Shown in pieces: positions 47,062 to 55,283 of a stretch of DNA of 64,000 nt. The DNA comes from Tabrizicola fusiformis. GTDB lineage: Bacteria; Pseudomonadota; Alphaproteobacteria; Rhodobacterales; Rhodobacteraceae. The stretch is from contig NZ_JABUHN010000007.1 of the NCBI RefSeq assembly GCF_013328815.1, positions 223,843-287,842 on the forward strand, given 5' to 3'. Every line of letters starts with the position of its first letter. Positions within the stretch are counted from its first letter, which is position 1. Position numbers and translations under genes: made by a program. A model generated the notes under the pieces. That model was not told the DNA's origin and searched no databases. It saw only the letters and a list, made by a program, of their open reading frames with translations.

Positions 47062-47638
47062 ACAGGCCCTTAAACGACGCGAATGCCTTTCGATCGAAAT
47101 GCGCAATGTTCCCGGCAAAGAGCAGAAGATGGTGGTCGATGCCGTCATGGCGCATCTGCGCGGGCGGATCGTCGGCGCGGCCTTTGACGCCACCGGCATG
47201 GGCTGGACCGTGGCCGAAGACATGGGTCGCAAATACGGCCTGCGCGAAGACCCGCAAGGCGCGGGCGTCGTCATGGCGCTGAAGTTTACCGAAGAGTGGT
47301 ATCGGCTGGAAATGCCGCCCCTGAAGGCCGCTTTCGAAGACAACAGCCTCGCCCTGATCCGTGACGTCGAGCATGTCGGCGATTTGCGCATGGTCAAGGT
47401 GATCCGGGGCATCCCGCGGGTGCCGCCGGTGCGCGAGGGCGAGACGGGCAAGAAGCGCCATGGCGACTATGCGATCGCTCTGGCTCTGGCCTATTGGGCC
47501 AGCCGCATGCGCTGGACCGAATACAGCTATGTCGCGACCGGCGCCGCCGTCCTGCCGGATGGTCCCATCGGTGCCGACGATGACGATTCCTATGAGCGCT
47601 ACGATTCGCTGACGCATGCGCTGCGGAGGATCTTCTGA
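47030..47638 (+). pseudogene. Large terminase (Mu gp28-like), C-terminal fragment only
   Basis: About 200 codons of the nuclease domain remain: 'DLSTLSLLAIEQALKRRE', 'MRNVPGKEQ', acidic active-site block 'GAAFDATGMG', 'MPPLKAAFEDNSLAL', and 'GKKRHGDYAIALALAYW'. The ATPase half with Walker motifs and the small terminase genes are absent. There is no normal start; the first ATG in frame is at 47099. A full enzyme of about 500-550 residues would be expected, so packaging by this prophage should fail unless complemented. Confidence 0.85.
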
Positions 47639-47829
47639 TGCGGCGGAAGTTGGCGATGAACCGCTGGCGCCCACGTTTTGCGATCCTGCCGACGCGAATG
47701 GACAATGGACGCCTCGTCTGGCTCCGCCATTTCGAAGAAATGAAGACACAGCTTCGCGACACCGAATACGACGACATGCCGTACATCGTCACCCGCCGTC
47801 GCCTGCAGCCTGAACGGATGATCCCATGA
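47638..47829 (+). CDS. Small protein between terminase and portal
   Basis: A 63-residue basic protein whose ATG overlaps the terminase stop (TGATG) and whose end overlaps the portal start (ATGA). No domain recognised. Confidence 0.55.
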   Translation: MRRKLAMNRWRPRFAILPTRMDNGRLVWLRHFEEMKTQLRDTEYDDMPYIVTRRRLQPERMIP

Positions 47830-49454
47830 GCCGCACACCCCAGCTCCTCGACGCCTATGGCCGCCCAATCAACCGCATGACGGTCTCGCAGCCGGTTGGC
47901 GGAGCCACGCTTGGCGGGGTCCGCAGCCCGATCACCGGCTATCCAGGCGATGGCCTGACGCCAGCGCGGCTGGCCAACATCCTGCGCGAGGCCGACATGG
48001 GTGACCCGCTGCGCTATCTGGAACTGGCCGAGACGATCGAGGAGCGCGATCTGCACTACCTCGGCGTTCTCGGCACCCGTCGCCGCGCGGTCAGTCAGAT
48101 CAAGGTCACCGTCGAGGCCGCGTCCGAGTCGGCGGAGCATGAGGCCCATGCAAAGATGGTCCGCGATTGGCTGGACCGTGATGAATTGCAAGAGGAGCTG
48201 TTCGACATTCTGGATGCCATCGGCAAGGGCTACAGCCTGACCTCGGTCACCTATGAGCATTCGTCCGGCCAGTACCTGCCGCGCCTTGATCGCCAGGACC
48301 CGCGCTGGTTTCGCTTTGACCGCCGGGACCTTGCAACGCCTCTTCTGCTGGATGACCAGGGCGTCGAGAAACCGCTCGATCCCGGTCGCTGGATATTCGC
48401 CCGCCTTCAGGCGAAGTCGGGGCTGCCGATCCGCTCGGGCCTGGCCCGGGCTGCGATGTGGGCCTATCTCTTCAAGATGTATACCCAGCGTGACTGGGCA
48501 ATCTTCAGCCAGACCTATGGCCAGCCTGTCCGCGTCGGCAAGTTCGGACCCGGGGCAAGCGCGGAGGACAAGCAGACCTTGTTCCGGGCCGTCGCCAATA
48601 TTGCCGGTGACATGGCGGCGATCATCCCTGAAAGCATGATGATCGAGTTCATCGAGAGTGGCAACGTCGGGGCCGGTCATGCAATGTACAAGGAGCGTGC
48701 AGACTGGCTGGATCAGCAAGTGTCCAAAGCGGTGCTTGGCCAGACGGCGACCACAGATGCCGTGACTGGCGGGCTTGGTTCAGGCAAGGAGCACGGAGAT
48801 GTCCGTTCGGACATCAAGAAGGCTGATGCGCGTGCGCTCGCGGCGGTGCTGAACCGCGATTTGATCCGGGTTTGGGTGCAGCTGGAACACGGTCCACAAT
48901 CTGCATTTCCGCGCCTGAAGATTGAAGAGGAAGAACAGGAGGACCTCAAGGCGCTGGCTGATGCCTTGGGGCCACTTATCGATCGGGGTCTGGAGGTCGA
49001 GCAGCAGGAAATCCTTTCGCGGTTCGGACTGCCTGAAGCCAAAGCTGGCGCCAAATTGCTCCGTCCGGCGGTCGCTGTTGCCAAGGAAGCCGACCAGCCG
49101 CCGCCATCTTCGGAGATTAAACGCAAACCCGGCGATATTAAACGGGTCGGCGCCTTGGCGGGCATCGGTGCCGCCCTGCAGTCCGAAGACGCGCTGGCGG
49201 CCCGCAAATCGACGTCCGGGCCGGAGGAGCTTTTGACCGATCGCATGTCAGAAGACGCTCTTGGCCCGACCGAAGCGCTGCTGACCCGGATCGAGGCGAT
49301 GGTCGGCGCCGCGGGCAGCCTGGAAGAGTTGAGGCAAATGCTGGTCGAGGGCTTCCCCGCCCTCGACGTCGGCGATCTGACCGAAGTGATCGCACAGGGG
49401 CTCATGGCAGCCAACCTCGGAGGGCGGGTGGCTGTCGAGGATGAAGCGACGTGA
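47826..49454 (+). CDS. Portal protein, Mu gp29-like (DUF935)
   Basis: A 542-residue protein of the DUF935 family: 'YLELAETIEERDLHYLGVLGTRRRAV', 'DILDAIGKGYSLTSVTYE', 'RWIFARLQAKSGLPIRSGLAR' and 'FSQTYGQPVRVGKF' are characteristic. It forms the dodecameric portal at one capsid vertex. Length is close to Mu gp29 (about 510). Overlaps the next gene by 4 nt. Confidence 0.92.
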   Translation: MSRTPQLLDAYGRPINRMTVSQPVGGATLGGVRSPITGYPGDGLTPARLANILREADMGDPLRYLELAETIEERDLHYLGVLGTRRRAVSQIKVTVEAASESAEHEAHAKMVRDWLDRDELQEELFDILDAIGKGYSLTSVTYEHSSGQYLPRLDRQDPRWFRFDRRDLATPLLLDDQGVEKPLDPGRWIFARLQAKSGLPIRSGLARAAMWAYLFKMYTQRDWAIFSQTYGQPVRVGKFGPGASAEDKQTLFRAVANIAGDMAAIIPESMMIEFIESGNVGAGHAMYKERADWLDQQVSKAVLGQTATTDAVTGGLGSGKEHGDVRSDIKKADARALAAVLNRDLIRVWVQLEHGPQSAFPRLKIEEEEQEDLKALADALGPLIDRGLEVEQQEILSRFGLPEAKAGAKLLRPAVAVAKEADQPPPSSEIKRKPGDIKRVGALAGIGAALQSEDALAARKSTSGPEELLTDRMSEDALGPTEALLTRIEAMVGAAGSLEELRQMLVEGFPALDVGDLTEVIAQGLMAANLGGRVAVEDEAT

Positions 49455-50725
49455 AGCCTGCTGTCCTTGCTACCTTCCGCCAGCCGTTTCGCTTCCAGGT
49501 AGCCGCCTGGCGGCTTCGGCTAAACCAGCTGCAGCCGACGCGCGACTGGCAGGATGTCTGGCAAGCGCAACACGATCGGGCGTTCATGGTTGCAGGTGCG
49601 ATGCGCGCGGACATTCTTGCCGATCTTGCGGCGGCGGTGGACCGGGCCATTGTTCAGGGCGGAACCATTGAAGACTTTCGCCGGGACTTCCGCGCAATCG
49701 TCGCGGCCAAGGGTTGGCAGATTTCAACGGCGGGTCAGGGGACAGAAAAAGGCGAGGCATGGCGGACGAGGGTGATCTACAAGACCAACCTCGCCACAAG
49801 CTATGCAGCCGGCCGCTGGGCGCAGCTGCGAGAGGCGGGATATCCATACCTGGTCTATCGCCATGGCGGCAGTCTCGAACCACGCCCGCAGCACCTCGCC
49901 TGGGATGGTCTGGTCCTCGAGGCAGATCATGCATTCTGGGCAACACATGCCCCGCCGAACGGCTGGGGCTGCAGCTGCTACATCAACGGTGCCCGGTCGC
50001 TGGATGCCTCCCGCCGCCTGGGTGGAAAGCCGGGCAAGGTCCTGCCTCAAGGCTGGGAACGGCACGACCCGAAGACCGGTGCCCCTGTTGGCATCGACAA
50101 GGGCTGGGCCTATGGACCGGGTTCCAGCGTCATGCAGGAGGTCTCCGGGCTCGCCGCAGCGCCAGCTCGCTGGCCCTATGGTATTGCGAAAGCCTATATG
50201 GAGTCTGTGCCGATCGGCATCCGCGATGACTTCGCTCGCGCCTATAGGGCAGCGCCATCTACGGCAGATGCGGTCCAGCGATTTGTCGATGCGGTCCCGA
50301 AGACTGGGTCGATCGATGACGCCGTCCAGATGATCACCTTGGGACAGCTGACCTCGGCCGATGCGGAGCGCATCTTCAGTCTGACTGGCGAGACGGTGAC
50401 TGGCTTTGATTTCGCGCTGGACGCAACCGGCGTGCGGCATGCCTTCAATCAGCATGGAAATTCGCAGTCCGAAGAACTGCGAGGGCAACGGGCGATCACC
50501 GCAGCCGACTTTGCGAGCGTGCCTCTGACCCTGAATGTCGCCGATCCCGCTGGCATCAGCTATGTCGGCCTGAACAACAACATCCATCTCATCAGTTGGC
50601 GGCGCGATATTGGCGGCGAGGCTGTGACTGTTCTGTTCGAACTGCGAAAGAAGCGTCGGCGCCTGTCGCTCTTGACGATGTGGGTCAAGGCTGCAACTGG
50701 CAGGCCCCCTCCCTTGTCGCCCTGA
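49451..50725 (+). CDS. Head morphogenesis protein (Mu gp30/SPP1 gp7 type) with C-terminal PBECR-like nuclease domain
   Basis: A 424-residue protein. Residues 1 to about 250 match Mu gp30-like minor head proteins ('WRTRVIYKTNLATSYAAGR', 'DGLVLEADHAFWATHAPPNGWGCSC' with its Cys pair). From about 310, 'FDFALDATGVRHAFNQHGN', 'ELRGQRAITAADF' and 'VTVLFELRKKRRRLSLLTMW' resemble the phage BECR-fold (Barnase/EndoU/ColicinE5-D/RelE) nuclease domains found fused to gp7-type proteins. The His in 'HAFNQHG' is a candidate active-site residue. The tail domain may be delivered into the host with the DNA (inference). Confidence 0.85.
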   Translation: MKPAVLATFRQPFRFQVAAWRLRLNQLQPTRDWQDVWQAQHDRAFMVAGAMRADILADLAAAVDRAIVQGGTIEDFRRDFRAIVAAKGWQISTAGQGTEKGEAWRTRVIYKTNLATSYAAGRWAQLREAGYPYLVYRHGGSLEPRPQHLAWDGLVLEADHAFWATHAPPNGWGCSCYINGARSLDASRRLGGKPGKVLPQGWERHDPKTGAPVGIDKGWAYGPGSSVMQEVSGLAAAPARWPYGIAKAYMESVPIGIRDDFARAYRAAPSTADAVQRFVDAVPKTGSIDDAVQMITLGQLTSADAERIFSLTGETVTGFDFALDATGVRHAFNQHGNSQSEELRGQRAITAADFASVPLTLNVADPAGISYVGLNNNIHLISWRRDIGGEAVTVLFELRKKRRRLSLLTMWVKAATGRPPPLSP

Positions 50726-50785
50726 GCGTCTCTGTGCCCGTAACACAGCGGGTAGATGCATCCTGCCAGCCTTGGAAAGGTATCA

Positions 50786-51262
50786 ATGTTCACCGTCGAA
50801 CTCAAGGATCAGGCCGTCACCGCTGCGCTCATGCGCGCCTATGCGGAAATGGAAGATGCAACTCCGCTGATGCAAGATATCGGTGAGCTGCTTACGGAAT
50901 CGACCAAGCAGCGGTTTCTGAATGGTCGGGCGGCTGACGGAACTGTCTGGGCGCCCAACTCAGCATCTACGCTGGCAAGGAAAAAAGACCCGCGACCGCT
51001 CTTTGGCGAGACCCGTTCTCTTTCGTCGCAGATATTCAGCGAAGCGGGAAGGGATCAGGTTGAAGTCGGGTCTAACCGCATTCAGGCGGCCACGATGCAA
51101 TTCGGCGCAGCCAAAGGGGCCTTCGGAACGATGGCAAACGGTAGCCCTATCCCCTGGGGCACCATCCCTGCCCGACCTTTCCTCGGCATATCCGCCGAAG
51201 ACCGGGATGGCATACTGGAGGCGATTGCGGCATGGATGTCGGGGGCGCTCACTGCGCCTTGA
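50786..51262 (+). CDS. Virion morphogenesis protein, Mu gpG-like
   Basis: A 158-residue protein of the phage virion morphogenesis (gpG/tail completion) family: 'LLTESTKQRFLNGRAADGTVWAPNSASTLARKK' and 'PARPFLGIS'. The ATG at 50786 follows AAAGG. It is needed to join heads and tails in Mu-like phages. Confidence 0.87.
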   Translation: MFTVELKDQAVTAALMRAYAEMEDATPLMQDIGELLTESTKQRFLNGRAADGTVWAPNSASTLARKKDPRPLFGETRSLSSQIFSEAGRDQVEVGSNRIQAATMQFGAAKGAFGTMANGSPIPWGTIPARPFLGISAEDRDGILEAIAAWMSGALTAP

Positions 51263-51366
51263 CCGAAAGGCAGCGTCCGTGCAGGCTGATGTTGCGCGGC
51301 TCCGATTGACGCCCCCACAAGGTCTTGCGGATTAATTCGCAAAAGCCAGTGCGCGATAGTCGCGCC
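51263..51366 (+). promoter_or_regulatory. Gap before the head-protease gene with palindromes
   Basis: TTGCGGATTAATTCGCAA (51325-51342) is an almost perfect palindrome and GCGCGA-TAG-TCGCGC (51351-51365) is a 6-bp hairpin ending 1 nt before the ATG, with no ribosome binding site. TTGACG (51306-51311) with GATTAA (51330-51335, 18-nt spacer) could be a promoter for the capsid genes. Function untested. Confidence 0.4.
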
Positions 51367-52419
51367 ATGAGCAAGCGCGCATCCCTCCCCCTCGTCGCCC
51401 TGGCAGCGGCCATGGACCTTCCCGAAAGCGAAGGTGCGCCCGAATGGGTGCATCTGCTGCCTGCGGCGCAAGGTGAAATTCAGACCTATGACAACCGCGG
51501 TCCCTACCGGATCGCCGACATCGAGGCCGTCATTGCCGCATCGATGCAATCCGAACGCGGCATGCCTGTGGACGAGAATCACGCGACCGACACGGCGCTG
51601 GCGAACGGCCTTGGCGCCCCCGCCCGCGGCTGGATCAAGGAACTGCAGTCCCGCGCTGATGGGCTATGGGGCCGGGTGGAATGGACCAAGGCGGGTCAGG
51701 CATTGCTGGCTGATCGCGCCTATCGCGGGATCTCGCCTGTCTTCAATCACCTCGCCGACATGACCATCACGCGGGTGCTCCGCGCCTCGCTGACCAACAA
51801 ACCCAACCTGAAGGGGCTCGTCGCCCTGAACACGGAGAGTGACATGAACCTCGCAGCCATTGCCAAGGCAACGGGCCTCGGTGACGACGCGACCGAGGAG
51901 GCGATCATCGCCGCCATCGGCAAGTTGAAGAAGCCCGCCGATACGGCGATGCAGTCGGCCCTGGTCGAGATCGGTGTTGCCCTGGGTGTCGATGGAGGCG
52001 ATCCCGCGCAGGTACTCGCCGCCGCGAAGGCAGCCAAGACCGGCGACAGCGCCATTACCGCGCTGCAATCCGAGTTGACGAAGGTGACCGGACAGCTGAC
52101 TGCGCTGCAAACCGAAGGCGCCAAGGCCAGGGCGACCACCTTTGTCGATGGCGCCATCGCGCAAGGCCGCGTCGGCGTGAAAGTGCTGCGCGATCATTAC
52201 ATCGCGATGCACTGCGAAGACCCGGCCCGCGTTGAAAAGGAGATTGGCGCGCTGCCGGCCTTTGGCACGAGTGGCCAGATCTTTGCGCAGCCGCCCGCCA
52301 CGGGTGCCGAAATCACCTCACTGAATGTCGAGCAAACGCAGGTCGCTGACCAGTTGGGCATTCCTCGTGACAAGTTCCTCGCCGCTCTGCAGGCGGATGC
52401 CAAGAAGGAGGCCCGCTGA
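51367..52419 (+). CDS. Head maturation protease/scaffold, Mu gpI-like
   Basis: A 350-residue protein. Residues 1 to about 155 match the Mu-like gpI protease ('MPVDENHATD', 'APARGWIKELQSRADGLWGRVEWT', 'AYRGISPVF'). The rest is a helical scaffold region with a coiled coil ('ALQSELTKVTGQLTALQTE'). The ATG 51367 lies right after a hairpin with no binding site. An internal start at 51844 probably makes the scaffold alone. Confidence 0.88.
   Translation: MSKRASLPLVALAAAMDLPESEGAPEWVHLLPAAQGEIQTYDNRGPYRIADIEAVIAASMQSERGMPVDENHATDTALANGLGAPARGWIKELQSRADGLWGRVEWTKAGQALLADRAYRGISPVFNHLADMTITRVLRASLTNKPNLKGLVALNTESDMNLAAIAKATGLGDDATEEAIIAAIGKLKKPADTAMQSALVEIGVALGVDGGDPAQVLAAAKAAKTGDSAITALQSELTKVTGQLTALQTEGAKARATTFVDGAIAQGRVGVKVLRDHYIAMHCEDPARVEKEIGALPAFGTSGQIFAQPPATGAEITSLNVEQTQVADQLGIPRDKFLAALQADAKKEAR
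51844..52419 (+). CDS. Internal in-frame scaffold protein, gpZ-like
   Basis: GGAGAG lies 4 nt before an in-frame ATG at 51844 (MNLAAIAKATGLG), which opens a 191-residue product comprising only the helical scaffold part of gpI. Mu is known to make scaffold Z from an internal start within I. The placement of a good binding site exactly at the protease-scaffold border supports the same here. Confidence 0.6.
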   Translation: MNLAAIAKATGLGDDATEEAIIAAIGKLKKPADTAMQSALVEIGVALGVDGGDPAQVLAAAKAAKTGDSAITALQSELTKVTGQLTALQTEGAKARATTFVDGAIAQGRVGVKVLRDHYIAMHCEDPARVEKEIGALPAFGTSGQIFAQPPATGAEITSLNVEQTQVADQLGIPRDKFLAALQADAKKEAR

Positions 52420-52850
52420 TGGCCGCGCTCACCGAAAACCGTTCAACCGTGCAGATGGCGTCGGGCGACCGCGCCGGGCTTCTTGGCGCCAGCCAGACCA
52501 TCTTCGCCGGGGCGCTGCTGATGCGCAACGTCTCTGGCCATATCATCAAGGGGGCCACCGCCACCGGCTCTTTTGGTGTCGGTCGCGCGGAGACCGCCGG
52601 GGCCAGTACGACCGCCGGGGTCACCAACCAGACCTTTCGCGAGGGCATCTTCCGCTATGCCAACTCGGCCTCGGGTGACCTGATCGCCACCGCCGACATC
52701 GGCACCGTTTGCTACATCGTCGATGATCAGACGGTGGCCAAGACCAGCGGTTCGGCCACCCGCTCGCCGGCCGGTGTCGTTGTGGACGTCGACGCCCTGG
52801 GCGTCTGGGTCCGCTTTGACGAAGCCCTCACCCGCGCCATGCTTTCCTAA
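52419..52850 (+). CDS. Capsid decoration-like protein
   Basis: A 143-residue beta-rich protein with 'RSTVQMASGDRAGLLGASQTIFAGALLMRNVSG' and a repeated 'GAT/VGR' barrel pattern, typical of small head decoration or DUF2190-like proteins encoded between protease and major head protein. TGATG overlap with gpI. Confidence 0.72.
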   Translation: MAALTENRSTVQMASGDRAGLLGASQTIFAGALLMRNVSGHIIKGATATGSFGVGRAETAGASTTAGVTNQTFREGIFRYANSASGDLIATADIGTVCYIVDDQTVAKTSGSATRSPAGVVVDVDALGVWVRFDEALTRAMLS

Positions 52851-52862
52851 GGAACCCCATCC

Positions 52863-53756
52863 ATGCAAGTGAACTCCGCAACTCTGCAGGCGCTGCGTGT
52901 CGGCTTCAACACCGAGTACCAGAACGCCTTCGATGCAGTGCCGAAGATGAAGGATCGCGTCGCCAAGACGATCCGCTCCACCACTGCCATGAACACCTAT
53001 GGCTGGCTGAAGGGACTGACGGGCCTGCGCGAATGGATCGGCGCGCGTCAGATCGACAACCTTTCGGAAGCCTCCTACACGCTGTTGAACAAGCACTTCG
53101 AGAAGACGGTTTCCGTCAACCGGAACTTCATCGAAGACGACAATCTGGGCATGTACTCCGAGGGCTTCACCCTCATGGGCGATGGCGCCGCGCGTCTGCC
53201 CGAAGAGCTGGTCTGGGGTCTGCTGAAGGCTGGCTTTGCGACCAACTGCTGGGATGGTCAGTATTTCTTCGACACCGATCACCCGATCATGTTGGCCGAT
53301 GGCACGATGTCCACCTATGCCAACACCGATGGTGGCGGCGGCACGCCCTGGTTCCTGATGTGCACCAACCGGCCGCTGAAGCCGATCATCTATCAGGAAC
53401 GCAAGGCGCCGGTCTTCACCGCCAAGGATCGTGAGACCGATGACAACGTGTTCGAGCGCAACGAATTCACCTACGGCGTCGATACCCGCTGCAATGTCGG
53501 CTACGGCCTGCCCCAACTGGCATGGGGGTCGAAGCAGACTCTGAACGCCACGAATTATGCCGTCGCGCGCACCGGGATCATGGGCATGAAGGCGGATGGC
53601 GGCGGCCCCCTGGGTCTGATTCCGAACCTCCTGGTGGTTCCGCCGTCGCTTGAAAGCGCTGGTCGCAAGCTGCTGAACTCGGAAAACGCCTCGGGCGGCG
53701 AGACCAACGAGTGGAAGGGGACTGCCGAGCTGCTGGTTGTGCCCTGGCTGACCTGA
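52863..53756 (+). CDS. Major head subunit, Mu gpT-like
   Basis: A 297-residue protein of the Mu gpT family: 'LRVGFNTEYQNAFDAVP', 'WLKGLTGLREWIGARQIDNLSE', 'TVSVNRNFIEDDNLGMYS' and 'QYFFDTDHPI'. It forms the capsid shell. AAGGA precedes the ATG. A 9-bp hairpin follows the gene. Confidence 0.93.
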   Translation: MQVNSATLQALRVGFNTEYQNAFDAVPKMKDRVAKTIRSTTAMNTYGWLKGLTGLREWIGARQIDNLSEASYTLLNKHFEKTVSVNRNFIEDDNLGMYSEGFTLMGDGAARLPEELVWGLLKAGFATNCWDGQYFFDTDHPIMLADGTMSTYANTDGGGGTPWFLMCTNRPLKPIIYQERKAPVFTAKDRETDDNVFERNEFTYGVDTRCNVGYGLPQLAWGSKQTLNATNYAVARTGIMGMKADGGGPLGLIPNLLVVPPSLESAGRKLLNSENASGGETNEWKGTAELLVVPWLT

Positions 53757-53777
53757 TCCGGGCGGTCGGTTTGACAG

Positions 53778-53800
53778 TGGGGGCGGCAGGCCCGCCCCCA
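53778..53800 (+). other. Hairpin after the major head gene
   Basis: TGGGGGCGG (53778-53786) pairs with CCGCCCCCA (53792-53800) around CAGGC. No T-tract follows, so it probably protects the abundant capsid message from 3' decay rather than terminating. Confidence 0.55.
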
Positions 53801-53823
53801 TCAGCAAACTGAAGGAGCCCGAG

Positions 53824-54108
53824 ATGAACGATCAGCAACCGCAAACGGAAACCACCGAACCGACGCAGGCCGCGGCCGAGACCCAGAGCAAGGCCAAGAC
53901 GGCAAAGGTATCGAAGACGGCCCCGGAGAAGGTCGCGCCGCCGCCGAGCGTTGTGGTCAAGGGCCCGGCGGTGGGCCGTTGGCGCGCAGGCCGCCATTTT
54001 GGCGCCGAGCCCGTGACCATCCCGCTGGATGATCTGACCGAGGCGCAGCTGCTGGCGCTGCAGTCCGACCCCGAACTTCTCGTTCAGGTCACGGCCCCGC
54101 CCTACTGA
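53824..54108 (+). CDS. Mu gp35/HI1506-like small protein
   Basis: A 94-residue protein: a Thr/Ala/Lys-rich flexible N-terminus and a conserved C-terminal half, 'GRWRAGRHFGAEPVTIPLDDLTEAQLLALQSDPELLV', matching the small HI1506-type proteins encoded after the Mu-like capsid gene. AAGGAG precedes the start. Function unknown. Confidence 0.75.
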   Translation: MNDQQPQTETTEPTQAAAETQSKAKTAKVSKTAPEKVAPPPSVVVKGPAVGRWRAGRHFGAEPVTIPLDDLTEAQLLALQSDPELLVQVTAPPY

Positions 54109-54119
54109 ATACCCGAGCG

Positions 54120-54255
54120 AAAGGACCGATCGCGGGCCTGCGGAACAACGGGCAGATGAGACCCCCGCCGCAGGTGGTCCGAGTAGGCGAGGCGTCCCGC
54201 GCGAGGCGCCTGCAACGTCTGATGATGGACGAGACAGACCGGAGAGACGGTCACC
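54120..54255 (+). ncRNA. Structured RNA candidate downstream of gpT
   Basis: The 165-nt gap between 54108 and 54274 holds no gene but folds well by hand. GGACC (54123-54127) pairs with GGTCC (54176-54180); inside it GCCTGCGG (54136-54143) pairs with CCGCAGGT (54168-54175); inside that CGGG (54149-54152) pairs with CCCG (54164-54167). A second domain pairs GTAGGCG (54183-54189) with CGCCTGC (54207-54213), and GTCTG (54217-54221) can pair with CAGAC (54235-54239). A motif called Mu-gpT-DE has been described near gpT in Mu-like phages; whether this is that motif cannot be checked here. Confidence 0.55.
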
Positions 54256-54273
54256 GCAATTCAAGGTTCCCCG

Positions 54274-54705
54274 ATGCCCTACTGCACCCTCTCCCTGCTG
54301 GCAGCCCGTTATGGCGAGCAACTTCTGGTCATGCTGACCGACCGCGGGCCGGTTCCGACAGGGGCCGTGGATACTGCCGTACTTGACCGGGCGGTCGCCG
54401 ATGCCGATGCGGTGATCGATGGGTATCTGGCGGGGCGCTATGTGCTGCCGCTGGCTGCCATCCCGCCACTGATCGCCGGTCTGTCGCAGGTTCTGACCCT
54501 CTGGAACCTGCATGTCAGCACGCCAGAGGGCAAGGTGAAAGCCGACTACGACGCCGCGATGGCCCAGCTGCGCGACATCGCGCGCGGTACGATCCGGCTT
54601 CCTGATGCTGCAGGGATCGAGCCTGCGGGCAGCGGCTCGGATGGGGTGCTAGCGGTGGATCGCGAGCGCCCGTTCACCGAGGCCAGCATGAAGGGCTTCA
54701 TCTGA
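54274..54705 (+). CDS. Mu gp36-like neck protein (DUF1320)
   Basis: A 143-residue DUF1320 protein: 'YCTLSLLAARYGEQLLVMLTDRG', 'VLDRAVADADAVIDGYLAGRYVLPL'. In Mu this gene follows the capsid genes and its product is probably a head-tail connector. TGATG overlap with the next gene. Confidence 0.88.
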   Translation: MPYCTLSLLAARYGEQLLVMLTDRGPVPTGAVDTAVLDRAVADADAVIDGYLAGRYVLPLAAIPPLIAGLSQVLTLWNLHVSTPEGKVKADYDAAMAQLRDIARGTIRLPDAAGIEPAGSGSDGVLAVDRERPFTEASMKGFI

Positions 54706-55145
54706 TGATTGCTGCACTGTCCATCATCGAGCGGCTCCGCGAGCAGGTGGCTGATTTGCAGTCGGTCGATGGTGCGGCCGAACTGGCTGCCGTGCTCGGC
54801 GCCGGGCCGCAGGTTCATGCCCGTCCTCGCGCTTTCGTGGTGCCGCTTGGTCTGCGCGGGTTGGAGGTCCAGTCGTTCTCAGGGTCTTACGTTCAGGAGA
54901 TCGAGGTGACCTTCGGGGTCTATCTGGTCTTCAACGCCGCCGCGGATCGCACCGGCGCCCGCACCCTTGCTGATGTAGGAACCGTCCAGTTTGCCGTGAT
55001 CGCCGCGCTATGCGGCTGGACGCCCGCGGGATCGGAGGTGGCCGGTGATTTTCGGCTGGCCCGCGCCCAGCTTGCCGATCTGAGACCGGGCCAGGTGGCC
55101 TATGCCCTCGAATTTTCCGCAAAAGATCAGCTGAGGTTCCCGTGA
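54705..55145 (+). CDS. Mu gp37-like tail-terminator/connector protein
   Basis: A 146-residue protein in the position of Mu gp37 (DUF1834). 'IIERLREQVADLQSV' at the start and 'FGVYLVFNAAADRTGARTL' in the middle fit this family. It probably caps the tail tube at the neck. Confidence 0.75.
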   Translation: MIAALSIIERLREQVADLQSVDGAAELAAVLGAGPQVHARPRAFVVPLGLRGLEVQSFSGSYVQEIEVTFGVYLVFNAAADRTGARTLADVGTVQFAVIAALCGWTPAGSEVAGDFRLARAQLADLRPGQVAYALEFSAKDQLRFP

Positions 55146-55282
55146 CCAAACTTCCCACTCCCGCCCCCGCAGCGCCGTTGCCCGCCTCCGGTGGCAGCTT
55201 CGTCCGCGACAAATCCGGCGCTCTGGTGCCGGAAAACCCGCCTGCGGCGTCTTCGCCTGCGGCCATGACGAAGGAAGCCTGA
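55142..55282 (+). CDS. 46-residue Mu gp38-position protein
   Basis: GTG 55142 overlaps the previous stop (GTGA) and encodes a Pro/Ala-rich peptide with a central 'GGSFVRDKSGALVPEN' and a TGA at 55280-55282. Mu-like phages carry a small gp38/DUF2635-type protein at this place with a similar 'RDP-G--LP' core. It is short but coupled and coding-like. Confidence 0.6.
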   Translation: MTKLPTPAPAAPLPASGGSFVRDKSGALVPENPPAASSPAAMTKEA

Positions 55283-55283
55283 T

